Of a stretch of 64,000 bases of DNA, positions 36,570 through 47,349 are shown one piece after another (position 1 is the stretch's first letter; each line of letters begins with the position of its first letter). This DNA comes from Rhizophagus irregularis (Eukaryota > Glomeromycota > Glomeromycetes > Glomerales > Glomeraceae). Where the stretch lies: NCBI RefSeq assembly GCF_026210795.1, contig NC_089447.1, positions 622,501 through 686,500 of the forward strand, in the 5' to 3' direction. The notes under the pieces are model-generated. The model did not search any database, had not been told where the DNA came from, and saw only the letters and a program-made list of their open reading frames with translations. Position numbers and translations under genes: made by a program.

Positions 36570-36745
36570 CTATCAATGGCACAAAATTTAAAATATGAAA
36601 AGCCCAAGAACAAAGTACTTTAGTTTGAATATTTATGTATTATTTTGACATTATTTTTGTAAAGACATGTGAAAACATATCTATGGAATACAAATACATT
36701 AAATTAATAAATGATAAAATGCTTTTTTATAAAAAATAATATGTT

Positions 36746-37497
36746 TTCCAGTAGAGTGATTTTAAACTTTCACTAAAACGATTCGCAACCTTTTTGGAAC
36801 TTCTGTTGATATTTTCTCCAAGATATAATATTTAAGTCCAAATAAAAACTATACCTACTAGTGAACTCTCAGGTTCACAAAGGTAAGATAATAATATGTT
36901 TTTTTTTAATATATTGTAATTTACAAATGTTTTATTTAGACACGGACGTACTGAATAGCACAAAAAATTTTATGCGCCATGAAAATCAATTAAAAGACGT
37001 GATTACACACTTTTTTTTTTAAAAGAAAAACGCGTTTATTAATTAAGAACAATATTTAAATTGATTACATAATTTCTAAACACCTAGGAAATAAAATTTA
37101 CATTATTATATTCTCTATAACAAGCGGCATGTTGTTTTATAACAAGTAGCATGTTGTTTTACAACAAGTGACTTGTTGTTTTTTACAACATGCTTTTGAA
37201 TTGTACGGTACGCCAAAGGTATGTCGGAAAAAAAGGTTGTCCGACATAGATCACGTGAACGGTGATCAGTTGGTAAGGTGATTCTTTTTGTAGTTTGTAG
37301 TAGTACAAGTGATTCTTTTTTTTATTAAGGCAATAATCGACAAATGTAATTCGAAAACGGCGATAAAACAAATTAATTAAAAAAAAAATCAATTAAATTA
37401 CATTATTATCTATTTTTAAGTCAATAAATTAATTAATTAATTAAATTAATTAAATTACATTATTATCTACTTTAAATCTAAAAATAAAAAATTAAAT
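36746..37497. other. Intergenic with short tandem repeats
   Basis: No gene. A 22-bp unit (ATAACAAGTAGCATGTTGTT and two more bases) is repeated about three times at 37117-37184. Near 37390-37470 the segment AATTAAATTACATTATTATC occurs twice around an (AATT)n run, just 3' of the lipase stop. Confidence 0.55.
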
Positions 37498-38882
37498 CTA
37501 TCTATAACCTTTAGCTCTGTCAACTCCGTTAACTCCCTTAGTACCTTTAACTTCCTTAGTACCGTCAACTTCCTTAGTACCGTTAACTCCCTTGGTACCG
37601 TTAACTTCCTTAGTACTGTTAACTTCCTTAGTAGCGTTAACTCTCTTAGCACCATCAACACCGTTAACTCCCATAGCTCCCCCATAATTGTAATTTGGGT
37701 CATAATTGAAATAAGGATCAGCTGAGTAATCGTAATTTTCGTCACCTTCATTGGGCTCTCTATTAGCATCTCCCATATTAACAGTATAATAGGGACCTCC
37801 ATGATACTTTAGCCTTAACTCACCTAAAGGTACCGATTCAGAACATTGAGGATCTTCAGCACTACATTCAATAAAGGCAGCTGGATTCTGATCAGGATTA
37901 ACTATATATAATTCTTCACCAAAATGTTTATAGGACCCAATAAATGGAATTGGCCATGATGGAGGCAAACGAGGAATTGGATCACCACGAACTATAGTTC
38001 TTATTGCTTTTATGTTCTCATCAACAAATTTAGCAAATTTTTTATCACCCACTCTTGGTTGACCAAATGTAGTAAGAAACAAATTTTCATTTTTAGCTAA
38101 TTCTGGCGCTTTATGTATAGCATCTAATGCTGATAATGTAGCAAGTGCTATGGTAAAAAAAAAAAAGACTGTTAGAAAGTTATAATTAATTATGTAATTA
38201 TTTTTTAATTTATTGAACTTACCACCACCTAAACTGTGACCCGTAAATCCGACCTGGAAAGTGGGATTTTCTCGGATTAATTTTACAAGATCATCGGTAA
38301 CTTGAGGTTGAATTTGTTTCCAAGCATCAAGAAATCCACGGTGTACCAAGGTACCAGGTGCAGATTCCCAAGAGTCGCGAGTAATGATAATGTCAGTAAT
38401 ATAATTTCTAATACTTCCTGGTACCGTTCCTCTAAATGCTACGATGATTGCTTGTTTTTCTGGATCCTTGGCTATGTAACCTACATATTTATTATTTTGT
38501 TAGTAAACGCAAAAAGTTGACGATGTGTGGCACAGTAATAATATAAAATACCCCTTGTATTAAGCCGAGGGTTGGTAATTTCTTTAACCAATTGGGTACC
38601 CTTAGTTGCCAGACAGACTTCTCCACAGTCCCAATTTTGAAGAGGACGATTACTATAAGTAGCAGCAGCGTAATTAGCAAAGCTTATTAAATTAGGGATA
38701 GATGTAATGGAACCAAGAGTATTAGGTACTGGAGCAGCTTCGATTAATACTGATATAAAGATTAAAGAGATTAAAGAAATTAACTTGAAGGATAATGTGT
38801 GTTGTAAAAGATGTGAAAAGGAGTTATGCGTGTATTTGGTAGGAGTTACTTTGTAACTTGAGGAAATAATTTGCTGCTGCAT
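37498..38882 (-). CDS. Secreted class 3 lipase (alpha/beta hydrolase)
   Basis: Three exons (38552-38882, 38223-38480, 37498-38147) joined by GT-AG introns in phase give 412 residues. After about 30 N-terminal residues comes a hydrophobic stretch (LISLISLIFISVLIEAAPVP) that should act as signal peptide or anchor, with likely cleavage near EAAP. The Lipase_3 core follows: AIIVAFRGT, the nucleophile elbow GHSLGG (Ser193), TTFGQPRVGD, then RGDPIPRLPP (Asp252, probable catalytic acid) and KYHGGPYY (His312, candidate catalytic His). Expected to hydrolyse triacylglycerol-type esters outside the cell. The last 50 residues are odd: imperfect hexapeptides like VNGTKE, many with N-x-S/T sequons, after a Tyr/Asn-rich linker. 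A TATA box lies about 70 bp upstream. Confidence 0.92.
37515..37664 (-). repeat. 18-bp coding minisatellite in lipase tail
   Basis: Repeats of an 18-bp unit encode (V-N/D/K-G/S/A-T-K-E/G) hexapeptides, about eight copies. Because the period is a multiple of three, copy-number change keeps the frame. The antisense frame is open through the repeat and should not be taken as a gene. Confidence 0.8.
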
Positions 38883-38947
38883 TGCTTATTGCTTTACAGA
38901 GGAAATGTTTTAGTATAATGTTTTAATGTAAAAGTGTCAGAGACGTT

Positions 38948-38955
38948 CTTTTATA
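38948..38955 (-). promoter_or_regulatory. TATA box of the lipase gene
   Basis: TATAAAAG on the minus strand lies 66-73 bp upstream of the lipase ATG, followed by GC-containing sequence. Both spacing and match to consensus are good for a fungal core promoter. Confidence 0.5.
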
Positions 38956-39179
38956 CATTTTTTGGAGTTATGATCGCATCTTTATTGAAATTCAATTAAT
39001 AGTAAATCATCACACTTTTTCTTTATATCGACAGATTTGATAAAATACCTTGTAAATAATTCTTCTTTTTGAATTGTAATTAAAAATTTCCAAGACTTTT
39101 GATTATCAACTATTTGACCGTATAAAGCAACGTTAATATTTGTCCCACATCTGCAAATGTTAAACATGTTAGATCATTT

Positions 39180-39713
39180 TGTTTATAAAGGGTTAAAAAT
39201 ATTGAAGATCAATGACCATATATATTTTCATTTTTAATGTGGGACAAAATAAAATCCCGAGTTTCGGTATTTACGAATAAAAATACATTTCCGAAATTGC
39301 ATTTAATGTGGAACAAAATAAAATATTGTTAAATTCCCGAAAATCCCGAAATATTAGCAGATGTAATTTTCGTCAATACTGATCCAAATCTAAAGGGGGA
39401 AAGAATGAAAAAAAAAATTAGCAAAAAAAAATACTAGATATGGAAAAAATATTATTATTGAAAATGAGGATTGAAAAAAAAAGGTGCACCGCAACATCAA
39501 TCCGATCTCTAATTTGGATTTAAGTCTAAAAAAAAAAAAGAATAATATTAATAATGTACTTACTAATAGAAAAATATATAAAATTAAATGAAAAAATTAT
39601 ATAAAAAAAATAGTATAGATCTTATAAAGGAAAAAAAATTAAAAAAATTTGGTTTAAATATAGAAAAGAAAATTAAAAGAAAAATTTTCAGATATAGAAA
39701 AATCAAACTGAAA
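39180..39713. other. Intergenic, palindromic fragments only
   Basis: GTCCCACAT near 39141 and ATGTGGGAC near 39238 form a short inverted pair, with GCAGATG/CATCTGC copies nearby. This may be a decayed MITE. The rest is A-rich with no gene. Confidence 0.4.
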
Positions 39714-39868
39714 CTCTATAAAAAATTTTATCCTTTCCCGGATCCATTCAACGGAAAATGTAAATAATTCGATAAATTCCGTGATATAAGGTTATTAATT
39801 CCGGAAATATGAGTTGTTTACGGAAAAAAGACGGAATATAAAAAAACGGATCGACTTTTTTTACAGGG
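39714..39868. mobile_element. CCCTRTAAAAAAT MITE, degenerate copy
   Basis: Left end CTCTATAAAAAATTTTATCC and right end TTTTTTTACAGGG match the family at 46685 and 56595. The element is flanked by AAA at 39711-39713 and 39869-39871, a possible 3-bp duplication. Inside are CCGGA/TCCGT motifs similar to the other copies. Confidence 0.65.
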
Positions 39869-40096
39869 AAAAAGAAATAAAAAAAATCAGTTTAAAAAAA
39901 AAACCAAAATAAAAATTGAAAAAAAAATTCAGTCTAAAAATAAACCAAAAAAATAAAAGAATAAAAGAACTATTTTGCAGGAACCCATGAATTAGTTACT
40001 ATGCAGTTAATATCCAACACGTGACGACATGTATCAAGAGCATTGTACTCCGAACAATCTAAAGAACGTGGATTTGGATTTATTAAAAACATTACA

Positions 40097-40369
40097 TCAC
40101 CTTATTTGCGGTACGGCTATTAGATGGTGGAAAGATTTGAGGCTATATATACCAAACAGTGGATTTATGAACCTACCTCGATATGCCGATATTCGATATA
40201 CCGATATATTAAAAAATTCGATATAACGATAAAATTTTACTTCAATTTTATGATATTTTTCAAAGATTTTCATATAGGTCGCAGGTCTAAAAGGTATTAT
40301 TTGTGCAACAGTTTGGCAAAGACTAACTGTAGCTAGTAAAATCATAGCACCTTGCGCAGCTTTAAACAT
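40097..40369 (-). other. Unassigned 90-codon ORF
   Basis: The first 35 codons (MFKAAQGAMILLATVSLCQT, then VAQIIPFRPATYMK) look protein-like and hydrophobic. The rest runs into a CGATAT-repeat stretch (40180-40240) and loses that character. No homologue comes to mind. Either a gene fragment or chance; I do not support it as an intact gene. Confidence 0.25.
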
Positions 40370-40399
40370 GCTTTCGGCAAGCTACTCTGCCACGGTTAA

Positions 40400-41222
40400 T
40401 ATTTGAATAAAGTAATAAAGTTATTAAGTATAAGTTTCCAAAAAAATTTGCTTATATAAAAAGAATGTAATATGAAAGTTTCCAATAATGTTTGTTTAAA
40501 AACAAGATGGAAATTTCTGATGGTAAGTTCTTAATTAATTAGTTTGCTTTAACAAAAAAATCTTATTTATTTTACCAATTTGTTTTTAGATGGATCATTT
40601 AACAACGTTTTTTTTATATTTTTAAAAATTATTATCATTTATTTATTTATTTATTATTTTATCTTGGATTACATAAACACTAAGACTAGATAAAGTAGTA
40701 AGTGTTTTACAAAATTCTAGCATTAATAAAAAAATAGATCATTGTAAAACAATTTTTATTGTAAAATCCGTTTTCTATATTAAACATATAATTTCATAAT
40801 ATTACTATATTTAATGCTTATATAATTAAAATACTTATGTATATTCCATAGCATAAATGAAGACAAATAAAAACTTACACATAAAATGAATAAAATATAT
40901 AAATTAATTAAAATGAATATTGAGCTTTTCCTTGAAGAAAGTCCAATGATTTAGGTCTTCTCTATTAGAGAATTTTGTCATCTCACCTTATTTATGAGTG
41001 GTAAAAACGATTCAAACAATAAATAAAAAAATTAACATTTTATTATATTCTTAATAAATTCTATTACAATAAATAATTCACTAATAATTGTAACTGTGTT
41101 ATTTCACAATAAAAACTATTAAATATTAATACTCTTTTAGTCATCCCTCTTCTTAATTGCAACAGTCTCTATTTAATTAGATATAATTAAATTTACATTT
41201 ATTTTTTATTTATTGTTCAGGG
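40400..41222. other. Intergenic, no gene seen
   Basis: AT-rich spacer without long ORFs, inverted repeats or recognisable relics. Confidence 0.5.
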
Positions 41223-42085
41223 TAGTGTTCTGAAAGGGTCGAGTCGGGTCAGGTTTGAGGATGTATTTGAACTCGACCCGTGTATAAAAACCAATCTGTA
41301 CAAATACCCAGGTCAATATTTACATGACCCGACCTTTGACCCGACCTGATATAGTTTAACCTAGATAACCCGGGTCCAGATAAAATTTTCAGATGTTCAG
41401 CAAAAACAATAGTATATTCACGTCGCACAACTCAGTTTTATTTTAAAATTTTATTGCAAAATTTAAAATTTATAATTTTTATTAAATCCTCCTTATGCCC
41501 AGCCTGATTTCAAACACATACACGCGAGATTTGTATTTGATTTTAGATTGCTTCTTTTGGCCGGTTCCTCCAGCAACTGGAACACTTGCAATTACAGGTA
41601 AAAAAAAAAATTTAACCAATTTTAATATTTTAATATTATTCAATGATTACAAGATAATCTCTTGCCTTTGCTGCTAGGTGTGAAACTGTGAATACTCTAC
41701 TTTAACTACGGTATATCGAATTAATAAAATCTAATAAAATATACTAATTATTATTAAAACATATACCTTCCATCATAGTATAATATCTTGATTTCGATCT
41801 GCTCAAGGATTAAGTATTTTTCTAAACTTCTTAAATAAGTTCGCTTTCCTCTCAGCCTCACTTATTTTATACACAAACAAAGTTAGAAACTAAAATTTGT
41901 GTAACGTAAACGTTTTAAATATAAATATCTGATTCAACTCGGGTCAAGCAAAGGTGTGACCCTGACCTGATGGGTCAGGTTGAATATAAGACTCGTGTCA
42001 AATAAATAATGATAAACCCGATTTGGATTTTAAATATGGGTCAGGTCAAATGACCCGGGTTTGACCCGATCCTTTCAGGACACTA
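41223..42085. mobile_element. hAT-like non-autonomous element, 863 bp
   Basis: The left end TAGTGTTCTGAAAGGGTCGA pairs with the right end, whose reverse complement reads TAGTGTCCTGAAAGGATCGG. The subterminal zones on both sides are rich in GGGTCAGGT/ACCTGACCC motifs. The flanks GTTCAGGG and GTTCAAAT share five of eight bases, so an 8-bp duplication is possible but eroded. TAGTGT...ends with an 8-bp duplication would fit hAT. No transposase frame is present. Confidence 0.65.
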
Positions 42086-42224
42086 GTTCAAATTTTATAT
42101 GAGCTTTAATTTATTTATTTTATATCAGAAAAGTTTTTTTAGTTTTTGTAATTTAACAACCAATTTAACAATAATGACCCAGTAAAATATATAATATTAA
42201 TATAGAAAAGCATATTGAAGAAAA

Positions 42225-42725
42225 TTATACTTTTCGCCGAAGTCCATTTTACCGGCGAAGGATATCTCACTGATGCCATTTTCGCGAAAGGCATTTTACC
42301 GAAGATATGAAATTTTTAATTTTCCTTTTCATTTTTTTAAAGACAAACAAATTATTTAACATTATACTAACTGAAGTTACGTTTGTCTATTTTTTTTTAA
42401 TTAAAGGAAATTTAGTATTATTTGACAAATTCATCATACTCATCAATTTTCTGAAACAGGAGAAAATAAAATAATTTAAAGAGAATTTGTTCTTCAAACA
42501 TTTTTATTTTCTTTGTATCGATTAATGATTAAGGAAATATGTTAATCAACAACATTTTCGGCGAAATGTCCTTCGACGAAATGGATAATTCAGGGAAAAG
42601 ATTCAGCAAATGACTATTTCATGAAATGTCCATTCAATAAATTATCCTTCTGTAAAAACTTTCCTTTGGTGAAATGGCTTCAGCAAAATAGGTTTTTCAG
42701 TGAAACATACCGTAACCTTAATAAT
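42225..42725. repeat. Degenerate (T/G)TTCGCCGAAATG-type repeat cluster
   Basis: Short motifs such as TTTTCGCCGAAG, CATTTTACCG, GGCGAAATGTCC, GGTGAAATGGC recur about every 25-40 bp in both orientations and end at ATACCGTAACC. A second, smaller cluster with the same motifs ends at GGTTACGGTACATTTCACC near 52340-52400. These look like decayed copies of one dispersed element. Confidence 0.55.
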
Positions 42726-43606
42726 ATACAGATATCTAAAAAATTTAGTGATATGCAGATAAGACCCAGAAAAGTCTTATGTAAGTAAGGTTTTGGTGGT
42801 GTAGAATGGGTCAGTCTTCCTTTTATAAATAATTTTTTGATAATTCTAGCCGGGAAATTATTTCCTTTTCTAAATACTGGCCGACATTATTATAATTCCA
42901 GTCCTGAAAGAGATGCTTAGAGCTAATACCTTACATATATGTGACGGGCCTCATAAATTAGTTTGAATTGTATATAAACATGTAACATGAATTACCAGTT
43001 AAATGGCATTATAATTTGATATTTCAAATGGTTAATTTGATCATTTAAAGACATCATCAGGAAATTTTTTATGTACATTATTTGCATATTTAATATATAT
43101 AATATGTATATTGAGTAATTTTCTATGTGATACATTGTAAAAAATTTGTACAAAAAATTACATATATAATATTGTTAACTATATTGCATAAATTTCGAGA
43201 AATTTAAGTATTTGTGCAATATTGAATATCCTAAAAAATTTAGTGATAACGATAATAGCCGTTCAACAATATCATAATTTTGACTTATTTCACTCATATC
43301 CGATTTGTAAATATTTTAGGAGGAATTTAGTATAATTTTTATCAAACTAAGAAATGAAGAACTAATTTAAAATATAACTTGACATATTGGTCTGGTCATC
43401 ATATTTATTACAACTATTACACTATTACATAAACATAACAAATTATCATTTAATAACAAACTAATCTATTATTCGCTATTTCAAAAAATTTATATGGTTA
43501 CTTTATTATAATTTCATTGATAACCAATCTAGTTCTCTCTATATTATAAGAAAATTAATTATACTTATAATTACTTATTAATACTAGTGCATATCTAACA
43601 ATTAGA

Positions 43607-45914
43607 TTATTTAGATTTTCTATTCAATTTATAATTCCAAGCATAATACCAAGGATGTTGTTTTGGTTCAATTGGAATAGCTCCCTTACCTTTCAATTTA
43701 TTAATCCAATGCTTAAGTGGTGTATCCCCATTATTTGTTAAAATTGGTTTCAAACAATCTAACACATATTTAAATAATAAATCACCAGTAAGTTCAGGGA
43801 TTTCAAGTAAACTAGCAACATAATCAGCTGATCTAACTTTAATATGTATTGGTTCCCAAATATCTCCTCCTTCCCAGCTACCGCCAGTAGCAGTGTTTGC
43901 ATTAATTCCAAGTACAAATGTATGCTTAGAAGTAAGTTTTGAAAATTTTCTCAATCTACTCGCATGATAAGGATGAATTTTCAATGGATCTTCAAATGAA
44001 ATATCTACATAACGCATGTTAACAGAATCTCTGAAGTAAATTGAAATGTGATTTGTGATTAGCATCAATTTATTTTAAAAATAATATAATTATTCTCGAT
44101 AAACTGAATTAGAACGCATACCTGTCATCATCATCACTTAAAAATTAAATAATTGTTAAATATTAGTAAGCATAAATAAATAAAGTGTATAAAAAAAATT
44201 ATAATCTATTTAATATAAACTCTACCTTAAGATTTCCAAGTCATAAGTAGGTAAGATTACAACAGATGCTGTCCATCTAGCATATGGATTGCAAACTTCA
44301 TTATTAAACATATGCATAATTGTAATAATAGCTGTTACTGATACATCATTATTTACAGGAGAAGTAATCTTAATTCCAGTTCTTCCACCTTCAGTGTAAT
44401 CGCCCTCAATTTCATCAAAGGAAGAAATTGTTTCGGTATATGGACGAATAGACTCAAAAATAGCTTGAATTTCTGGATCATGTTCTATTATATCTGGCCT
44501 TTTTTGTTTTATAGGACACTTCTCAATTATATCATTAGCAATTGACAATAAATCTTTATCAAGATTTGAAACTCTAGGATGATTATCAATTGCAAATTGA
44601 CGAAACCAGCCTCTAGTTAATGTAGTACAGATCCTAGCAAGTGCCAATTTATAAGAATTTTCTTGATCTTTGGAGATCATTGGAATAAGATATCTTTCAA
44701 GTGCAATAGTCATTGCTTCTTCTTTTACACAATTAATTTTTGTTTGATAGTCAAGTTTTTCAAAAAGTGATTTTTTTATCCATGCTTTAGACTATATTGT
44801 AATTATTTAATTAGTATTTAAATTGAAAATTTTAATTAAAATACATAATCATTATTGTCCATAAGGTTATTACCTGGTCATCCTTTAAACCTTGATGAAT
44901 TGGATGATCACCATATTTAACACGTTCATGTAAATCATCATGAGGAACACGTTTTTGTACAAAAAGATCATCTTTATTTTCCAAGAAATCATCATTGGAC
45001 ATATTTAAGTTGATATGCGCACCTGGTATACCTCGTATAATTTCTGTTTCTTTAATACGAGTTTTCAACATAAGTTCAATTGACTCATCACGTTGTGGAC
45101 TACATAGTGGTTGAATTGTGGGAATTTTATTATAACCTAATAAAATTCTCAACAAATGTAAATCTGAAATATTTTTATGAAAATCTGCTGGCCAATAAAT
45201 GTGAGATGTTTTCAAAGCTTCAAGAATTTTCAATGGAGCAACAATACATAAGAAATTTTACAACAGTGGAAACATCATTTTATCTTTAATATTACAACAT
45301 AATTCTAAAATCATTAGAGCACTCAGTTTTGGGTGAACATCATTAAACCTTTCAAATTCAATTTTGTTGATTTCATCATCATCTTGCATATCATCATCTT
45401 CCATATTATCTTCAGAATATTCAAAATCTTCAGAATCATTAGATATATCAGAATTGTCTTCAGAGATGTTATCATCCTCATCACTTTCATCCTCATCGCT
45501 TTCATCTTCATCACTTTCTTTTTTATTCAAATTCATATTTGATTTCATGTTCCTGAGATCCACTTTCTCAGAGACAAGTTCAATATCAAAGCTAATAAGT
45601 TTTTTATCTGTATGTTGATCAATATACTCTCCAACAAGTTTTAGTCCACCTCCTGGATAATGAATTAATTTCATATTTTTAAAAGTAGCACCAGATTCTT
45701 TGACTTTATTAATAAATAAAGTTGTTTGTAAAGGAGTTGCCACCATATCCCAATCATTAGGTTCACGACAAAAAGAAATATGCCATTTTACAGCACGTGA
45801 GCCAATAAGAACAGGATAATCTATAAGAGGAGTGTTGTCTTCATTCTTGGTAATATTATTTAAAATGGTTAATATTTTCTTATAATTTTCAGCAAGGATT
45901 TTTGGATTAGTCAT
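43607..45914 (-). pseudogene. Nucleotidyltransferase-fold gene, virus/phage-like, copy B (disrupted)
   Basis: Paralogue of the gene at 32327-34684, with the same five-exon layout: 45914 to 44874 (containing the break), 44226-44791, 44122-44136 and 43607-44030, all with GT-AG introns in phase. The GSRAVKWH and NDWDMVAT motifs and the later helical segments are kept. The acidic insert is slightly longer (extra DEDESDED units), whereas exon 4 is only five codons. An in-frame TAA near 45260, between KDKMMFPLL and the conserved VAPLKILEA segment, interrupts the frame. Upstream and downstream parts are otherwise in the same frame, unlike copy A. Most differences between the copies are conservative in effect, which is notable for pseudogenes. 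Confidence 0.7.
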
Positions 45915-46684
45915 TTTTTTTTTTGAAAATTAGCAGAAATGTAACTTGTTTAAAGTAAAGGTGTTCAAAGTTGAAAAAAAAATTATATCTGAAAAAAAAT
46001 TATCTTATATATATATTGATTATTTGTTAATGTATTAGTCAACTGGAATCATAATATGATTTATTAGATTTCTTTATGAATCATCAATTTGTCATATAAA
46101 CTTATATAGGAAAAAGAAATTATCTAATTTGACGTAATTGATTAAAATGATACAAGTCATACAACCACATGTAACGTAACACTTAGTGTGAATGAGTGGA
46201 TGAGAAAGAATAATTATCATTATTGTTATAGTAACACCAATATCTTTTATAATGATTGATAATGATGTAGTAGTTTATAGTTATAACTAATAATAGTTTT
46301 ATAATGTAACAATGCTAGGTCATTTGATCGTGCAAATAAGTCATATAGGATGGAAGGTCATATGATTTTCAATAATTTGACACGAAGATTTGATAAAAAA
46401 TGTGATTTTAAGATTATTATTCGATGTGGATGATAGTCTGAACAGATCTAAAATGGGTCACAAAATATTGACCAATAAATTATACTAACTAAATGTTAAT
46501 TTAAAAAATAGTAATAATTTAAGAGTTATAATAGTAGCCAGTTAGATAATTTCCATATTTTTCTTAAAAATGATGTAAAAAAGTTTTATTTATTGAAAGT
46601 AATATGTTCCAAATCAAATTTGCATACTGCGGTCTATTCAAAAGCTGACTGACTCCATTCTTACCTAAAATTGTAATTACAAGA

Positions 46685-46882
46685 CCCTATAAAAAATTTT
46701 TATCCGAATATTTCCATTATTTCTCCGTGTCTTCCGTAAAAATTCCGTGAAAATGATACTTCACGGATATCCATGTTAGCGAGATGAAAATTTCCATGAT
46801 TTAAGGCTATAAATTCCATGAAAATGATACATTCACGGAAAAAACATGGAAAGATAAAACACATATCAGATTTTTTACAGGG
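46685..46882. mobile_element. CCCTRTAAAAAAT MITE, 198 bp, private to copy B
   Basis: The left end CCCTATAAAAAATTTTTATC and the right end (reverse complement CCCTGTAAAAAATCTGATAT) are the two end types of this family. AGA is duplicated at 46682-46684 and 46883-46885. Copy A has a single uninterrupted AGAGCTTTT site near 35528, giving the empty site. The element at 56595 is a copy in opposite orientation. No coding capacity. Confidence 0.85.
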
Positions 46883-47128
46883 AGAGCTTTTAAGATACAG
46901 ATTTCAGTATTACATAATTCGTATTTCTGATATTTCTAATTATTGCTATTTTCGTAAAGGTGTGACCAATTTATTGGGGAACCATAAGATTGGCAATCAA
47001 TTTTAGCTCAAAATAAATTAATATTGTTTGATTTTAATTGTTTATTATTTTATATTTATTCTATAAAAAGGATTGTATAGTTAATATCAATTAATACTAA
47101 TTTACGAAAATTATGATATATGTATTAC

Positions 47129-47188
47129 TTATCTCCTGGCTAATTAGGAATAAGTAAAATTTTACTATTCCAATTAGCCAGGAGATAA
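47129..47188. repeat. Foldback at the left end of the Crypton-like element
   Basis: TTATCTCCTGGCTAATT at 47129 pairs with AATTAGCCAGGAGATAA ending near 47188, and the stem continues inward through GGAATA/TATTCC and GTAAAAT/ATTTTAC with one or two unpaired bases. Confidence 0.75.
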
Positions 47189-47349
47189 TTGATTTATCCC
47201 CTGCCATTTATATAGTTTAGACTATTTTAGACTATTTTAGTCTATTGTGTAATATCAATAAATATAAATACCCTATTTGTAATCATTTTTACATTTTTTT
47301 TTCTCTCCTTTTTACATTTTTTTTCTCTCCTTTTTAACTTCAAAATAAA

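Larger units (their letters stand above)
31900..36745. repeat. Segmental duplication, copy A
   Basis: From about 31900 to 36745 the sequence is largely collinear, in the same orientation, with about 42985-49345. High similarity covers the five-exon gene and its introns and continues through several kilobases upstream of the ATG. Private to copy A: the foldback at 34799-34861, the solo LTR at 35886-36569 and an expanded acidic exon. The boundaries are approximate, set where alignment by eye stops. Confidence 0.88.

Noticed and set aside
37467-37802. 111-codon ORF overlapping the lipase 3' end in another frame
   Set aside because: A repeat-driven shadow of the lipase hexapeptide minisatellite (LRKLTVLRKLTV pattern).
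40029-40336. Overlapping plus-strand ORFs of 65 and 70 codons
   Set aside because: They run through CGATAT repeats and have no domain or splice continuation.
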